Shown: in pieces, positions 37,286-50,399 of the stretch
Numbering within the stretch: the stretch's first letter is position 1
Layout: every line of letters starts with the position of its first letter
NCBI GenBank assembly: GCA_002633005.1
Contig: NMRA01000302.1
Coordinates: 80,589 to 144,588 of the forward strand
From: Phoronis australis
Taxonomy: Eukaryota; Phoronida; Phoronidae
DNA length: 64,000 nt
Direction: 5' to 3'
The notes under the pieces: generated by a model
Databases searched by the model: none
What the model saw: only the letters and a program-made list of their open reading frames with translations
What the model was told of the DNA's origin: nothing
Made by a program: the position numbers and the translations under genes

Positions 37286-37436
37286 CAGTGGCGGATTTTG
37301 GAGGGTGGAAGGGGCCATGGCCTCCTAACATTCTCTCAGATTCCATTTGGCAGTTCGGGGGTGCAGATGTTTGACGGGCAAAATCCTGGCAAATAGTTTG
37401 CCCTGCCCCCAACTCAAAATCCTGGATCCGCCGCTG
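37286..37436 (+). mobile_element. CAGTGGCGG-type TIR element, copy 2 (151 bp)
   Basis: Starts CAGTGGCGGATTTTGGAGGG and ends AATCCTGGATCCGCCGCTG. It is flanked by the perfect 5-bp direct repeat GCTTC (37281-37285 and 37437-37441), so both ends and the insertion are well defined. Non-autonomous. Confidence 0.8.
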
Positions 37437-38945
37437 GCTTCGAAACAACAGCTCGTTAATGCTATTCACGTTGGCCTGTCACGTGGTCTCAAGGAATAAC
37501 GAACAGCGGTTTTTTTGCAAACACAGAAATCACTTTTCATCTGAGTAACGTACAAGTTGAGATCAATTTTATCAGCACGGGTAAGTGGTCTAAAGTAAAA
37601 GCTTGCTTCTTGGACGGAAAGAAGGTGTTTTGCCATTTTGAAAAACAAAGGCAACTCAATTGCAAATTTGCGAACAGGAGAGTCGCGCGTGTGCTCTGAA
37701 CTTAGCGCACTGAATGTTACCCTATAATAATTACGCCATTGTCTTTGCGGTTTCAAATCTGCTTTTAAAATGAGAGGTGTGGTTTGTGAGTCAGTGATTT
37801 GTATTGAAGGCGGTGCAGGAAGACCTTCTGTTTCTATTTTATTGAGTAACCCTTGAAGTCGCCGTTAAATCAACATGAACCACTACACTTACCAACAAGA
37901 GTCGTAAGAAGTCAAAACTTAGCGTACTAATGATTTTCAAAGCATTGACTGTGCATTACAAAGGCTCGGATAGAATTAGCTAATTGCCACAGACTCAGGA
38001 GAAAGGGCCTTCTCAGACGTCAAACAAAACAGTAAAAATGCCAGTGATTTTGATTTTTCATTTTTTCAATATCGATTAGTTTTTTAGTCAATCAAAGCCC
38101 TTCGTAACATAATTTAGATTCGAAAATCTCGTACTTTCTCATACATTTAGTTATAATTTGTGGCCGTGTGTTCTATCTGTAAAAAACGCAACTTACATTG
38201 TAAGGAAACAACAAAACTAAAAAAAAACGGTCGCTGGAGTTGATATATTCCCAATTTCTTGACAGACACGGGTTTGGTTCACCTGTCATGTAGTATGTCC
38301 CGTATATCAATTGATTCATCTTTCCCACCCGAGGCTACTGTTTACGACAGCCATAAATCGACGTAATTGACTAAAATTTTACTGTGTAATAGTTCCATTT
38401 ACGGCGCACGCTCGACGATGACTACTCGTCTCGACAGTAATCAAACGGTTAAGTCAACGACTAATTGGGCCGAAGAGTAGCCATTACCTTCGCAGAATGA
38501 CATCTATTGAGATGTCATAATTATCGAAATAATGATCTCTGGGAGTCAACGTGGGACGTGAAACAGTTTAACGGGCAAGTCAAAATAGTTATTTGAGTTA
38601 ACGAAAGAATTTGGTTTAAAATTAATTTTGTAACGTTCTTTGCTATTTTTCGAAGATAAAAACACTGAAGCATTTTCATATTCAGTCGAAAAATGTCAAT
38701 AAAATGGAAACGTTTATATTTAGCGTTTAAACCTTCTATAAATGCCTGAAAAAGTTTTGTGGTCTTACCACAGTGCGGTTTTTGGGTGGTCACAAAAATT
38801 TTCAGTACTACATTTTAAGAATCGATAATAAATTCATTATTTTGATACTTCCTAACGTCAAAAAGTTTTAATAATAATCTGTATTATTTTTACATTATTT
38901 AGCAGATTGCTTACAACAATTATTCCATTTTGTATCAGTGGTTAT

Positions 38946-39109
38946 CAGTGGCAGATTTAGAGGGGGCCAAGGGGGCCATGGCCCCCCCTAAAATTCTCCC
39001 AGATTCCATTAGACAGTTCGGGGAGTGCGAATGTCTGATGGGCAAAATCCTGGCTAATACTCTGCCCTGGCCCCCCCCCCCCTAACTCAAAATCCTGGAT
39101 CCACCCCTG
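38946..39109 (+). mobile_element. CAGTGGCGG-type TIR element, copy 3 (164 bp)
   Basis: Starts CAGTGGCAGATTTAGAGGGG and ends AATCCTGGATCCACCCCTG. It is flanked by GTTAT on both sides (38941-38945 and 39110-39114). It is the closest relative of the 48.9 kb copy, which lies in the opposite orientation. Confidence 0.8.
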
Positions 39110-39296
39110 GTTATGCTTGTTTCAGGATATCAAAGATGTAATTTCGTCAAACACACCAACATGACCGCTTTTATTGAAAATATCATTCCATAACACCCCG
39201 GATTATCTCAATTTTTCCCAAAATAAATCGGGATAAAAGGTATGAATACCTTTTTATACGCTACCGCTTTTGAAGTGTTCGAAAAAAGAAATTAAA

Positions 39297-39385
39297 AATT
39301 ACAATTGCACACCGTCTGGTACACGTTGCACTAGACATACGCAGGCCGCGCATGTGGGCCCATTGCATTGATTATATTTAAGACA
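39297..39385 (-). repeat. SINE-family tail fragment
   Basis: The words ATTGCACACCGTCTGG, CACGTTGCACTAGACAT and GGGCCCATTGCATTGAT align in order with 48.86-48.92 kb of the SINE-like unit. The tRNA-like head is absent here. Confidence 0.4.
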
Positions 39386-42300
39386 GCAGGCGACATAAAA
39401 CGAGGATGAAACCTGTGTTAAAAAGCAAAAATATGTCTCAAAACAATAGTTTGCGTAGACGCATATGGTAACGTGAAGTTAAGAGACAAACTAGCACAGG
39501 TACGGAAGGGATGTCCGTTTTAGTCGAAGCAAATTGGTGGTTTGGTGGACACCAATATCGCATGCGAAACGAAATTCAATGACAATAAAAAGAAATTCAA
39601 GACGCACAGCTTCAGAAGTTAAGCTATTTTAGTGGAAAAGAGACGCATAAAGTTACTGCAACATAGTATAATAAGTTGATGCTGGAGCGTGCACCTGTCC
39701 GAGACTTCAGTTTCACAGACGACTGGGCCATTTTAGTTGGTCCGATATCCCCCGGGGAAATATACTTTCTCATGAAAATTTTTTTTTAATTCAAAGTACA
39801 AGACACGCTCAATCATCGAATCAACTCGTCAACGATAGAGACAACTATCAAGTGCCTTTGTGACGGCGGGTGAGGCTTTGTGAGAATCGAGTGACGTGTG
39901 TGGCAATTAACTAGGACTCAAAGCTAGATCAGTGACTCTGTTGCCGAGTTTCGCTTTGACAGAGAAGATGGAACTTTGATGTTTGACAATTTATAGTTCG
40001 GAAGAATTAAAATACCCATAATAAACAGCGTGGGAAATACAAGGTATAACTTGTCAGCATTATGGGGAGATATCTTTCTGGTGCGTGCATATGTCAAAAA
40101 CAAGTTCAAGAATTGTCTGAGAAAATTCAATTAGAACCAGAAAATACGAAGTGTCAATGCCAAAATTTCGTCTAAAATGTCCTTGAATTATTACAGTTAC
40201 AACCATTCAACAATATTAAGATGTCCCAAAGTTGTCCAAATATTTTCAACCTTATTCATTCATGACTGTTATTAATTATCTTACAAGATGTTATACGCCA
40301 CGCAGTTCATCTCCATGAGTTATCCGAATCCACCGCTAATGCATTTACACAGTAATATCGAACTGTTGGGAATGTTAATATTGTTTTCAATTACCATGTG
40401 GACATTATATCCCCGTCCGCCACACGAAACTTTTCCAGCGCACTATTTTCGGCGCAATAATGCATATCACGTGCTCAAGAAGTGTCATCCCCGCTCGATT
40501 TGGGAGGTCCGTATTGGACACGCTGGGCACTTCACAGCATGTCTTAAAACTTAGGAAACTGATACATAAAGAAAGTACCACCGAAGGAATTCTGACTACT
40601 GTCTGGGACAAGAAAAGATGCCAACAAGGCGGGACTGCAGTCAGTGGTCGGACTGCTCAATCAGCATGCATAAAATTTATGCGCTGAACCACTGAATAAT
40701 TAAAGGGGGTGAAGGGATTTTTCGTGACCACGAAACGGCACTTTTTGCTTTACGTGAACGTGAAACTGGCGTTTTCATATTCGACGTGAATCGCGATTTA
40801 AGGCCACCGTCAATGTCAAATTAGTCCAAATTCGTGAAAAGTTGGGGTTGATGAGATAGGGCGGGGGGAGGGGCGGAGGAAGAATCGGTGACTACCGGAG
40901 GAGGGGAGAATAGGTTGCAAGCGGCTGGAGCATTGGTGGCACCGGCGCGTTGGTAAAGGAACGCAATTAGGCGAGGACAAAAATAGTGCATGTGGTGATC
41001 CGTAAAACTCAAAAAAATAATATCATGAATCGTGAAATCGGCAATTTTTCACTGAGTGAATCGTTCCTTACCTCCATCCTCCTCCTAAATCGATTGGCCG
41101 GACTGGTAAATATTTTTGCCTAGTCTCGGGGCCTGTACCATAAGGCAATGAGCGCATCAACTGAAATCATGATTCTATAACTAGGTAATGTTTTGATCAC
41201 ACACACGAGCGAACGACCCCCAGCCGTATTTACGGGGTCCGGTCATTCGTGCAATGGCGGCAGGACTTCTGCGGATGACGTCATTGAATTTAGCTGTCCA
41301 ATCACTATTTGCCTCTACCCTTTGGATAAATAATGTCTAAAGGTTAGTATTCGAACTTAACAAATCATAATTTTAGCATAGTCAATCGAATCGCGGCAAA
41401 GTATGCCTTTTAATTTTTTCTCGTATTTCCCCAGAAAACGCGTCGTTTGTTATACTTAACGTACATGCTATCAGCGAATCGACACGAATCACCGAGTAAG
41501 GTGTCAGTTTAATTATTATTTCAATTTGTCCACTTCACTACATGAAGTGATGTAAGAGTTTATCACCCCATCACTACTCGGCCACACTAATGGGTGAGAA
41601 ATCACATATATATCCATTAAATCTGCATCATGTAAATATAAAAGGAATTATGTTTTTATTCAAAACCTTTCACTAATTCCTATAAATATGTGTAGTCATT
41701 AATGACTAACAGAGACGAGTATTCTAACCAGATGTTGCTATTTCTATGCATGGGCCGATGGGCCGACGCGTGAATACACCAAACACAATCACAGCACAAT
41801 TGTTGATTTTGATTATCAGTCTTTAAAAAGTACCAGTTAAAATTTGCTACTGTAGTTAAAAGTGCATAATATTATAGCATTGGACATCGAAATTAGAGAT
41901 TCCGCTTCACATAACGAACTAAATTTGCTAGTTCATCCTAGAACCAGAAAAGCATAAAAATAATGACTCACGGCAAATGTAAGCTTTGTCAGTTTTTTGC
42001 CGTCACTGGAAATATTGGATCCCTATATCGTTATACTCGCTTGTTTGAAATTGCAAACTAATTGAATTCCTTAGCTGAAAGACGCTAATGCTAAAGCTAC
42101 CTCAGAATGTTTCATAAATTCTGCACACATTGTCACATGTACAAGAACATCTATTTCTAAAAAAGGGCTCCACATGTTTAATTACTAGCTGTCATCAAAA
42201 TCTCGAACAGGCCCGGTCATGTAAGACCTTTTGACGATTTTTTAGGAACGTCTTATTCCTGAGAACGAAGCTAATAATGTTGCGTTCAAACAATAAACTT

Positions 42301-45300
42301 TCGCGATTCCGTAAAAAACGAAAAGAATTCGCATGAAAGAGCCTACAGATGTACTTTTAAAGTTCAGTATCAATACAAACGCTATTGAAAATTTACAGTA
42401 TTATGTTGAAAGATTTTTGTAAGAAAGATACATCACTTAATTTGATTTGTGTCATGTTTTTTAAACGGAAATAAAGCTGTGAGGGTAGGGTCGTAGAAAT
42501 GACGACTGCATTGGAATTGGGTAATCGGCGAATAGAAGGCGACGTATGCCCGGGGTGATTTGAGAAGTAGTTTTTAAAGAACAAAGAAGTCTATTAGATA
42601 AATACTACGATTGAAAATTTTGCGACAATATCGTACTCGCTATCCTGAGGAAGCAACTATTTCTCAAAATATGATACGGCTTTATTTACCAGTACCAGTA
42701 CATCCGCCTCAACGTTTGAATACAGATGCCATTTTGCGAAAGTCTATCGAACAGTTTTTAAGATCATCAAAGAGGACGTACATGTATAGCCTACTTCACA
42801 CCGTCCAATCCATTAACCCAAAACTAACACAAAAGAAAGGTGGACCGTCACAAAAATACATTTCGCAAATCTAACAAGTTCGACTTGTTATTTTTAACAC
42901 TGAATTTGTTTCCCATAAAAGGGGCGCACAAAAACGTATAAACATACCATTTGGTCATGACACACGTTTCTATACAGGCATTGAAGTAAAAAGTTTAACC
43001 GAGGCAAACATATATTGATACAGTAAGAAAAATTACTCGTCTCGTTTGCAAACAGCGCTTTTGGTACTCAGTGATTCATGAAATTAATGATACCTTTGGT
43101 GGACAAAAAACAACACCTTCAACAAAACATACGAACAAAGTCACGGGAAATTAGCAAATATTAAAAGGCACACATTACTCTACACTCCTTCGCAAGCAAT
43201 TATTCCTCTCGTAAATCACCGTTAGATATTGTCACAGGTGAGCTATGGCGCTTTAGTTGAGCAGAGGTCTCATCGGAGTTCATGTTTATTTACTGCCAAT
43301 AGGAGTAAAGAGTTCACTACAGGGATGACCTACCAAAAACTACCCGATGTATTCTCTTCAGTATTTGAACTGGGGTAGCTCCCTCTAAGAAGTTTCAGAC
43401 TCATTCCTTTACAACAGTTAATTGCTATAGTGTGGCGCTGATAAATATTTACATGTATAAATTCGAGAGAAAGCATTTAGACCGGCGTTTACACATTTCC
43501 TCACATTTAAACCTTCCGACGGAAATCCCTAAACAGGAGCGGTATAAATTCTAACAAATTGTGTTCCGAAATTTATTCAAGCCAACTATCAAAACAACTT
43601 GAAATTGCCATCGACGAGGAAAACCAATTCTTGAAGGGTTGGTCCGATGATTTTTACTCGATACTATTTGGGGATAGTAAGATTGAGGGATTCTTTTGTG
43701 CATTAGGCGGAATTTTTTTTATTTAAATTAGCATTTCAAGTTTAAAGTTATATTCTGCGCAACATGTCGGCTCAAATTCGGCAAAAATGGTCAACCGTGT
43801 GTGCAAAAACATAAAATAAGAGTAAAGTCGTTTCATCATTAAGCAAAAAATAACGTTTGCAGACTATTTTTACATCAGGCCTAAAGAATATCGGTTAGCA
43901 TGAACATGTGACGGTAAGTCCTAACCGGATAAAAATCACCTAAAGTCGGAATCGGCCGACCAGGTAAGCATCGCCTCATATGCGACTTGAGAATGTGAAA
44001 TCGACGCCGGACAATGTTCGGATGCTCACTGCCAATTTAACAGTGTTGCAGAAGTAGCGTAGTACCTGCCCCGTGCTCCTTTGGGGCCCCGCGGCTAACA
44101 TCATTTTAAGTGGCACCAATAGCATATATACAATAGTTTCTGCACCTCCATGGAAACACTAACCTCAGCTGATGCGAATCCGATTTGTAAAGTTTGTATT
44201 GAGGCCGGGCACTTTTAATATGTGTAGTGTCAACGGTGGGGGCCCCGCTCAGTGAGCCCTGTCAAAGAATTGTAGGTATCATAGTGCTGCTCAGTTCTTA
44301 AGCTTGCACACTAAAAACGCAATCCTAAATGTACCAGGCATTACTTTATTTTTGGCAATTCTTGAATTTATAGTTCGGGTTTTGATGAAATACTGTGCGA
44401 CAAAGTATGCAAAAATGTACATAGTTGACAAAGGTAGCATTCTTGATACTAGAATGGGAACTCTGATTAGCGTGTGTGAATTATCCTAAAATCTTCCAAT
44501 TCCATCAACAGACAGCGTTACCCAGTGGACACACTGTCTTATCTTGTAGAAGTCGTCTCAATTGCTTTCCTTATCAAAACTGAAAATTGCATCTATTTTG
44601 CTTTTCCTTCGAGACAATCGTTGTATGAGCATTTGAGTAGGGACCGCAGCTGCTGGATACAACAAATGATTCTGAAGAGTTCCAGAAAACTGAGCTTTAC
44701 TCTAGGGTACAATGATTACCGATTTTGATACTACTCAAAGACGACGTACGCCCGACTGTCCACCGATATGACAGTTTTCGGCGGAAAACTTCATCAGATC
44801 GCCATGGAATACTTTAAGCGACTTCTGGGCATTAGGTCAGTCGTTATTTCTTGTTTCCTGTCAATCGCACTGCCAACATTATTAAAACATTGACTGGCTA
44901 ATACCCATTCTATGTAAATATTGTTATAAGGGAGTAATAAAACAAGCACCTGTTGCAAAGTTCAAACGTGATCTTTCGAGAAATACAACGTTCCCATATT
45001 TTCCAACACCAGGTCATACTAAGATTTCGCTGGTCCTCAAACATAAAGCCGAAAGTTTACAAGATTTTTACGAAATGCGGGATAACATCGCTCACCATGC
45101 CTCACATTGGCAGAGGAGTATAAACTTCTTACACCTCTATCTATTGCATACCTTACCTGTGGTGTGACGTCAGAAGCCTTAATCCACATGATATCAAGGT
45201 TTTTGTCTAGTCAAGTTATATGCCAGAGAGACTTGAAGAATATTATTTTATTGATTAAGGCAAGGTTACATAAATATTTCATAACACAACATCCCCTACA

Positions 45301-45695
45301 CTGTATTGTGCGACTGAAACTTCATCGAAGCCCTGCACACAAAATAACATTCCCAAGTATTTGCTTATGTGTTTATCTTTTTATCTGTGGGGTTTATACA
45401 TCTATCTTTGTACAAGCCCTCCTAAACAATTAATCCACAACCTTATTAAAGTTGCTGAATCCTTCTTTTTCCGTTTTTGATTTTTTTTCTTTTGAATTGT
45501 CTGAAACTAAACAAGTTTCTAAGAGTTTTAAAAATGTTTCGAATTTTCCACCAAAACATTGGCGTATAGGCATTTTGCTTTATGGGTCAGACATTTCTAG
45601 GGACACCAGAACAATTTTATATGATTATTGTTAGACAATATGCCATTTGGGCATTTTTGGTACATTGCAGTACAACGAAATAGACAACGAGACTG

Positions 45696-48600
45696 TCAAT
45701 CATCACTGTCATCATCACTGTCACCATCATCATCACTGTCACCATTACCATGGTCACTATCATCACTGCAGTCACCACTTCCTGCACCGCTTTTACTTCC
45801 ACTGCCAGCCTTTTCCTCCTCACCACCACCAACGGCATTGTCACCCTCCTCCAGCATGTCGGCAAAGAACTCATTTTTATCACTCTTATTAAGACTCTTA
45901 TTTCTGTGAGCCTTCTTGGCTTTCCTGCTGGCGTCCACGCTCTGATTGGGCAGATCCTCAATATTCCAAAATTTAACCGTCTGATCATGTGAACAACTTA
46001 CGAGGAACTTGGAGTCATGGGATTTGCTCATGTTCTCCACAGGGAAGTCGCCGTGGCTACCGATGCTCCCCATGAATCTGTTTGGCAGGATGTTGACGGC
46101 ACGGATGACACCATCCATGGAGCCGGTGCAGAGGATGTTCTCGGTGATGGGAACAATGCAGTCTATGGAGAGGGGGTGGCCAGGAAACCGGTCGCTGATG
46201 TTTCCCCACTCGCTCCAGTTGAAAATGTTCAAGACACCGTCTCCACTGCCACACACAACTTTTGTCCCATCCTGTAATTACCAATGGAATGAAGTAAAAG
46301 AAGGAAACAAGCCGGGCTATCTGGCAGCTTTAAAACAAAATATTAAATGCTGCTGAAAGATAAAGCTGTTTATCATGCTTTTCCATAAAAAAGAAAAACA
46401 ATGAATATAAGTACAGGAAGTACTTGCTTAACCAATTTCTTCTAGAACCACATATGCAAGTGCCAAATAAATTTTAAGGATAAAGTCACCTCCTGATTGG
46501 CTGTCAGTGACTAAAAAGAAGTTATATCAGTGGCTCATATGCAACAGCGCCACCTTTAGTTACTGCTTATCAATTGCATTTTAGTGCTCAAATCTATTCC
46601 TAGGGCATGTCAGCCTGCTATTATTAACAAACAAAAGAACAAGAGCAACACGGAGCACTGAAATGCGCCCACGAATGTATCGCAAATGGTGTGCTTTTAG
46701 GGTTATTTGCATCATAAAAATGGCCACTAGATGGCGCGTACAATCTGTCCACAAATGGGAACATGCCACATTTCATAAAACTCTGTCAAGATCAGAGAAA
46801 CAAAGAAAACAGAACAAAATGAAATTGCCACTACTGGGCACAGCATCCGTTCTATCTGCCTGAAAGTTGTCTGTTATCCTCATATAAATTCACTTACTAA
46901 ATTTAATAAAGATCCTGCAGTGGGTTTTGAAGATACAGCTGTGGGCGCAAAACAAAACAAAACTACCACTAGGAGGCGCCACAGTAGTCAATCACCATTA
47001 TCAAACGTCCTCTTCACACTGAAAACAGGTACGCCAATTTTCAAAACCACCCGTAGAATGATTTGGTTGATCGAGGAGTGGACGTCAAAAACAAGATTTG
47101 AAAACGGCAAAAACGGCCACGAGGTGGCGCAAAATACCTCGATTCCATTCAAAAACAGGATGATAGCGTCATCTCACCAATAGATGCCTACAATCAAAAT
47201 TTTATGAAAATCTGTTGAGGACCTTTGAAGATAGAGACTGGTAAATATAAAACTAAAATTGCCACTAGGGGGCAGACCAGAAGTCAGATCCGTCCGAAAG
47301 TCGTCGTTGTCCATAGCCAACATCATATAAATACACTTCCTAAGTTAATTAAAGACCCTGCAAATGGTTTAATAGATACAGCCATGAGTGCAAAATCAAC
47401 AAAACTGCCACTAGGAGGCGCCACAATAGTTGAACTCGGAAAATCGTCGTCAGCTGTCCGCTTCATAGTAAAATTAACATACATGCAAATTTCCACAATT
47501 ATCCTGAAAGTCGTTTGGTTGACAGACGATTGGACGCCAAAAAACAGACTCGAAAACAGTAAAAATCATCCTTTAAGCAGTTTGGTAGGTAGAGGGTGGA
47601 CGCAAAAAACAGTAAAAATGACCACTAGGTGGCACAAACTACGTCAAATCCATCCGAAAACGGGAGGATAGCATCACCTTCCTAATAGGTGCCTATATAC
47701 CAAATTTTATGAAAATCCGTTCAGGACCTTTGAAGATACAGAGGTAAACGTGAAACACTAAAATTGCCACTAGGGGGCACACTGGTAGTCGGATCCGTCT
47801 GAAAGTTCGCTCATGCCGTCCCATACACAGAATAAACACATGTGCGAAATTTCATGAACATACGCAAAGACATTTTAGAGATAGAGCAGCAAACGCCAGA
47901 CGGACGGACGCCCGTACGAACGGAGATGACGGCATAATGCGTCCACATATAAATATGTGGGCACACAAAAACGTCAATTTAAAAATTCTCGTAAATGTGG
48001 AATAATCTCCTGGACTGCTTGCAAATTGTCGTGTGGCAGTGCTAATTAGGTCATATAAACAGGTAGAGGTCTTCTTAGCCGCAAACAAATATTTGTCTAA
48101 TAGGAAAGCGTCACCTGATGTTCACTAAGTAAACTGAACATCCGGGTTTTGATCCAATGTCATTATCAGAATGATATCTGACGAGTACCTAGTCGGGCTT
48201 GCCCATCGCAGCCAACAGCCATGCAAGTAATCGGTGATGACTCTCAAAATCAATTCAAAATTGTGCCTCCAATCGGAAATAATGCATTCCTTTCTGAAAA
48301 AATTCTGACTCCGACAACTCTTCATAGAGCCACGGGTCATCGATTGCACCACTTATTGACCATACCTTCATCATAGCAAGTGACAGCTGCTCCGAGTCTA
48401 ACAACTCTGACTGCATGTCCATCTTGTGCTTGCGAATGTTGAACGCCGTCAGCGTGCCATCACCACTTGTCGCCACCAATAGACGACCGGCATCATTGAC
48501 GAGCATGTCACTGATGAACTCTTCATTTTCCCTAACCTCCATCACTGTTTTCTTGAATCTCATGTCCCAGACCTACGTCAAAGGACAAAAGGTTCATACA

Positions 48601-50381
48601 AAATATGGTACAAAGCACCACTGGTTACTGATGCTATGGTTGGTGCATAGTCATTCGCACTTGCATGGTCATTGCTTAAGTTCAACAACAGAAGCCATTG
48701 GAAGGGTTGTTGAAATACTACTAAAATTGGCCTCAGTTTCACCTCCGTTGTGTCAGAAACTGGGATAAAACTTGCATGTAAATAACAGGAGATTTAGAAG
48801 AAAGTTCTGTCACAATAAAACAGTCAATTATTTCACAAGGAGATCAAAAATAATAATTGCACGCTGTGTGACACGTTGTACCAGACATGGGCAGGGCCCT
48901 CAAATGGGCCCATTGCACTGATCAGCTGAAACCCTGGTTATCAGGGACGGATCCAGGATTTTGAATGGGGGGGGGCAGGGCAGAGTATTAGACAGGATTT
49001 TAGCCGTGAGATATTCGCACCCCCAAACTGCCAAGTGAAATCTGGGAGAATTTTAGGGGGGTCATGGCCCCCTTCTAAATCCGCCACTGGTTATACCTTA
49101 TTAAATAAATGTGTAGTTAAGATCGAGCTGAGGAGCTAGAGGCCTGACTCAAGTGTCTCACAGTGTGAACCAGAGATACTTGAACCCACGACCTTGAACC
49201 CATGACCTTGAATATAGGAAACACTTATCTCACTAGGCCACACTGCCTCCTCTCACAAGGAGATATGATCATAATTTGTTTTAAAATGATACCAATAGAA
49301 AGTTGCATGTAAATTGCTAAATGCAGTTTTAAAGCAGAAATTTTATGATTTATGCAATGTCAACCCTGTGTCCAGACCAAAAAACGCAAGATCATGGAAT
49401 ACGTCACGAGATATCACCATGTACTACAACCGAGGCACATCGCACGAGTTAGATTCCTTCGAGATTCTCGAGTCTACAGAACTCAGGCCAAGGTAAAGTT
49501 AACATTTCCACATTTTATTTTCCAATTTCAAATTAAATCTGGGCGCACAGTCTGATTAGCATAGGATGTATAAAAAATAACAATGCTTTACTTTCCAAAG
49601 AAATTTAGCACATGCACACACCACTTTTTGTTAAAATGAAGACTTTGGATGAGACAAACATGCATCCACGCCTGTTGAAGGAAATGGGTAAGTCCTCAGA
49701 CATGAGAGAACTTTTGTTAAATAAAGACTCCATTATCACGAATGTTCTGCTACAGATTGCAAACACATACTATTTGACTAATTATGCGATTTGCAGCAAG
49801 TAATTCAAAGAATCACTGGCCCATCTCTATGGAAACTATTTACATGGACGAAAAAAATTCTCTGTTTGCATACTTGAACACAATGCCAACAATTTCATGT
49901 TGTTTTCGAAAGTTAAAAAAATTTCATACAGCAAATCAAGTACTGAGAAACATCACGTGATCACTACACAACATACCTTCAAGTTACCATCATCATCTCC
50001 CGTTGCTATGATGTTCTTGTCCACAGGAAGCAAGCAATAGATCGGAGATTCGTGCGCTTTCTTCAGTCTGTCCAGTACAGTGCCAGAGTTCAAATCGACC
50101 ACGGCAAACGATTTGTCCTTCGAAGCTGTATACAGACACTCACCGTCGTCACTGAATCGCACGGCTCGGCAAGCTTTTTTATGATGTCCAAATGACATCA
50201 GTTCATGATTGTCCTCTGAACAAGAGTACGAATGTATCGAAACATCGCCCTCGATGGTACCAACAGCGAGGACATCTTTGGATGGATGACATTTCACGTC
50301 CACAACAAGTGTGTCAAAGGTCAAGTCTTTTGGTTTCTCCGCAGAAGAACACTTATTCGCCATTTTCAATTTTTCCGTCAC
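45696..50381 (-). CDS. WDR55: WDR55 homologue, complete, three exons
   Basis: A nucleolar WD40 beta-propeller protein. Vertebrate WDR55 is needed for rRNA processing and early organ formation. Exons: 50381-49977, 48572-48366, 46271-45696; both introns are GT-AG in phase 0; 1,188 nt give 395 residues (human about 383). Recognisable blocks in order are TLVVDVKCHPSKDVLAVGTI, GHHKKACRAVRFSDDGECLY, AHESPIYCLLPVDKNIIATG, VWDMRFKKTVMEVRENEEFI, LVATSGDGTLTAFNIRKHKM, DGTKVVCGSGDGVLNIFNWS, SIDCIVPITENILCTGSMDG, VIRAVNILPNRFMGSIGSHG and SCSHDQTVKFWNIEDLP. The LPNR block is highly characteristic. A basic stretch (RKAKKAHRNK) is followed by FFADMLEEGD and a very acidic Asp/Ser/Gly tail encoded by TCA/ATC trinucleotide runs, as in other WDR55 proteins. 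Two in-frame Mets, at 50381 and 50363, are possible starts; the first is given. It lies downstream of TMEM234 on the same strand. Confidence 0.95.
46724..47780 (+). repeat. array of CTCF-core-like motifs in a complex repeat (WDR55 intron 2)
   Basis: Seven copies of CCACNAGRNGGCRC/G occur in one orientation: 46724 (CCACTAGATGGCGC), 46966 (CCACTAGGAGGCGC), 47117 (CCACGAGGTGGCGC), 47262 (CCACTAGGGGGCAG), 47408 (CCACTAGGAGGCGC), 47622 (CCACTAGGTGGCAC) and 47767 (CCACTAGGGGGCAC). A decayed one is near 46828. The surrounding words (GAAGATACAG, TTGATCGAGGAGTGGACG versus TTGACAGACGATTGGACG, TTTATGAAAATC) recur, showing a higher-order unit of roughly 440-500 bp repeated at least twice. A further copy lies at 56.3 kb. 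Confidence 0.75.
48858..49255 (-). repeat. tRNA-like SINE interrupted by a TIR element
   Basis: On the minus strand the unit starts at about 49255 with GGAGGCAGTGTGGCCTAGTG (A-box-like) and GGTCGTGGGTTCAAGTATC (B-box-like). It runs leftwards to GGGCCATTTGAGGGCCC-type sequence near 48900. The order of blocks equals that at 18.57-18.72 kb, but here a CAGTGGCGG-type element is inserted between TAACCACTGG and the GGTTTCAGCTGATCAGTGC block. Confidence 0.55.
48942..49089 (-). mobile_element. CAGTGGCGG-type TIR element, copy 4, nested in SINE
   Basis: Read on the plus strand it starts CAGGGACGGATCCAGGATTT and ends CTAAATCCGCCACTG, with a G-tract inside. The flanking GTTAT at 48937-48941 and 49090-49094 is a perfect 5-bp duplication. 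Because it splits a SINE-like unit, it inserted after the SINE. Confidence 0.8.
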
Positions 50382-50399
50382 TTCTAGTCCAACACTTTA

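Larger units (their letters stand above)
33924..45690. other. 11.8-kb gene desert between DMRTA and WDR55
   Basis: Scanning both strands found no recognisable exon. Contents that can be named are two CAGTGGCGG-type elements (37.3 and 38.9 kb), a SINE tail fragment (39.3 kb) and a stretch near 35.73-35.87 kb with repeated TGACCCCCTT-like words. A run of open plus-strand sequence at 44.9-45.4 kb encodes nothing I recognise. Distal control elements of DMRTA are possible but not shown. Confidence 0.5.

Noticed and set aside
44768-44812. Minus-strand CTGATGAAGTTTTC...GAAAAC as a hammerhead
   Set aside because: Stem II could form, but the conserved GAAA after it and stems I and III are missing.
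45647-45892. His/Ser/Pro-rich plus-strand ORFs around 45.63-45.99 kb
   Set aside because: They are the complement of the acidic trinucleotide-repeat tail of WDR55, which has family similarity.
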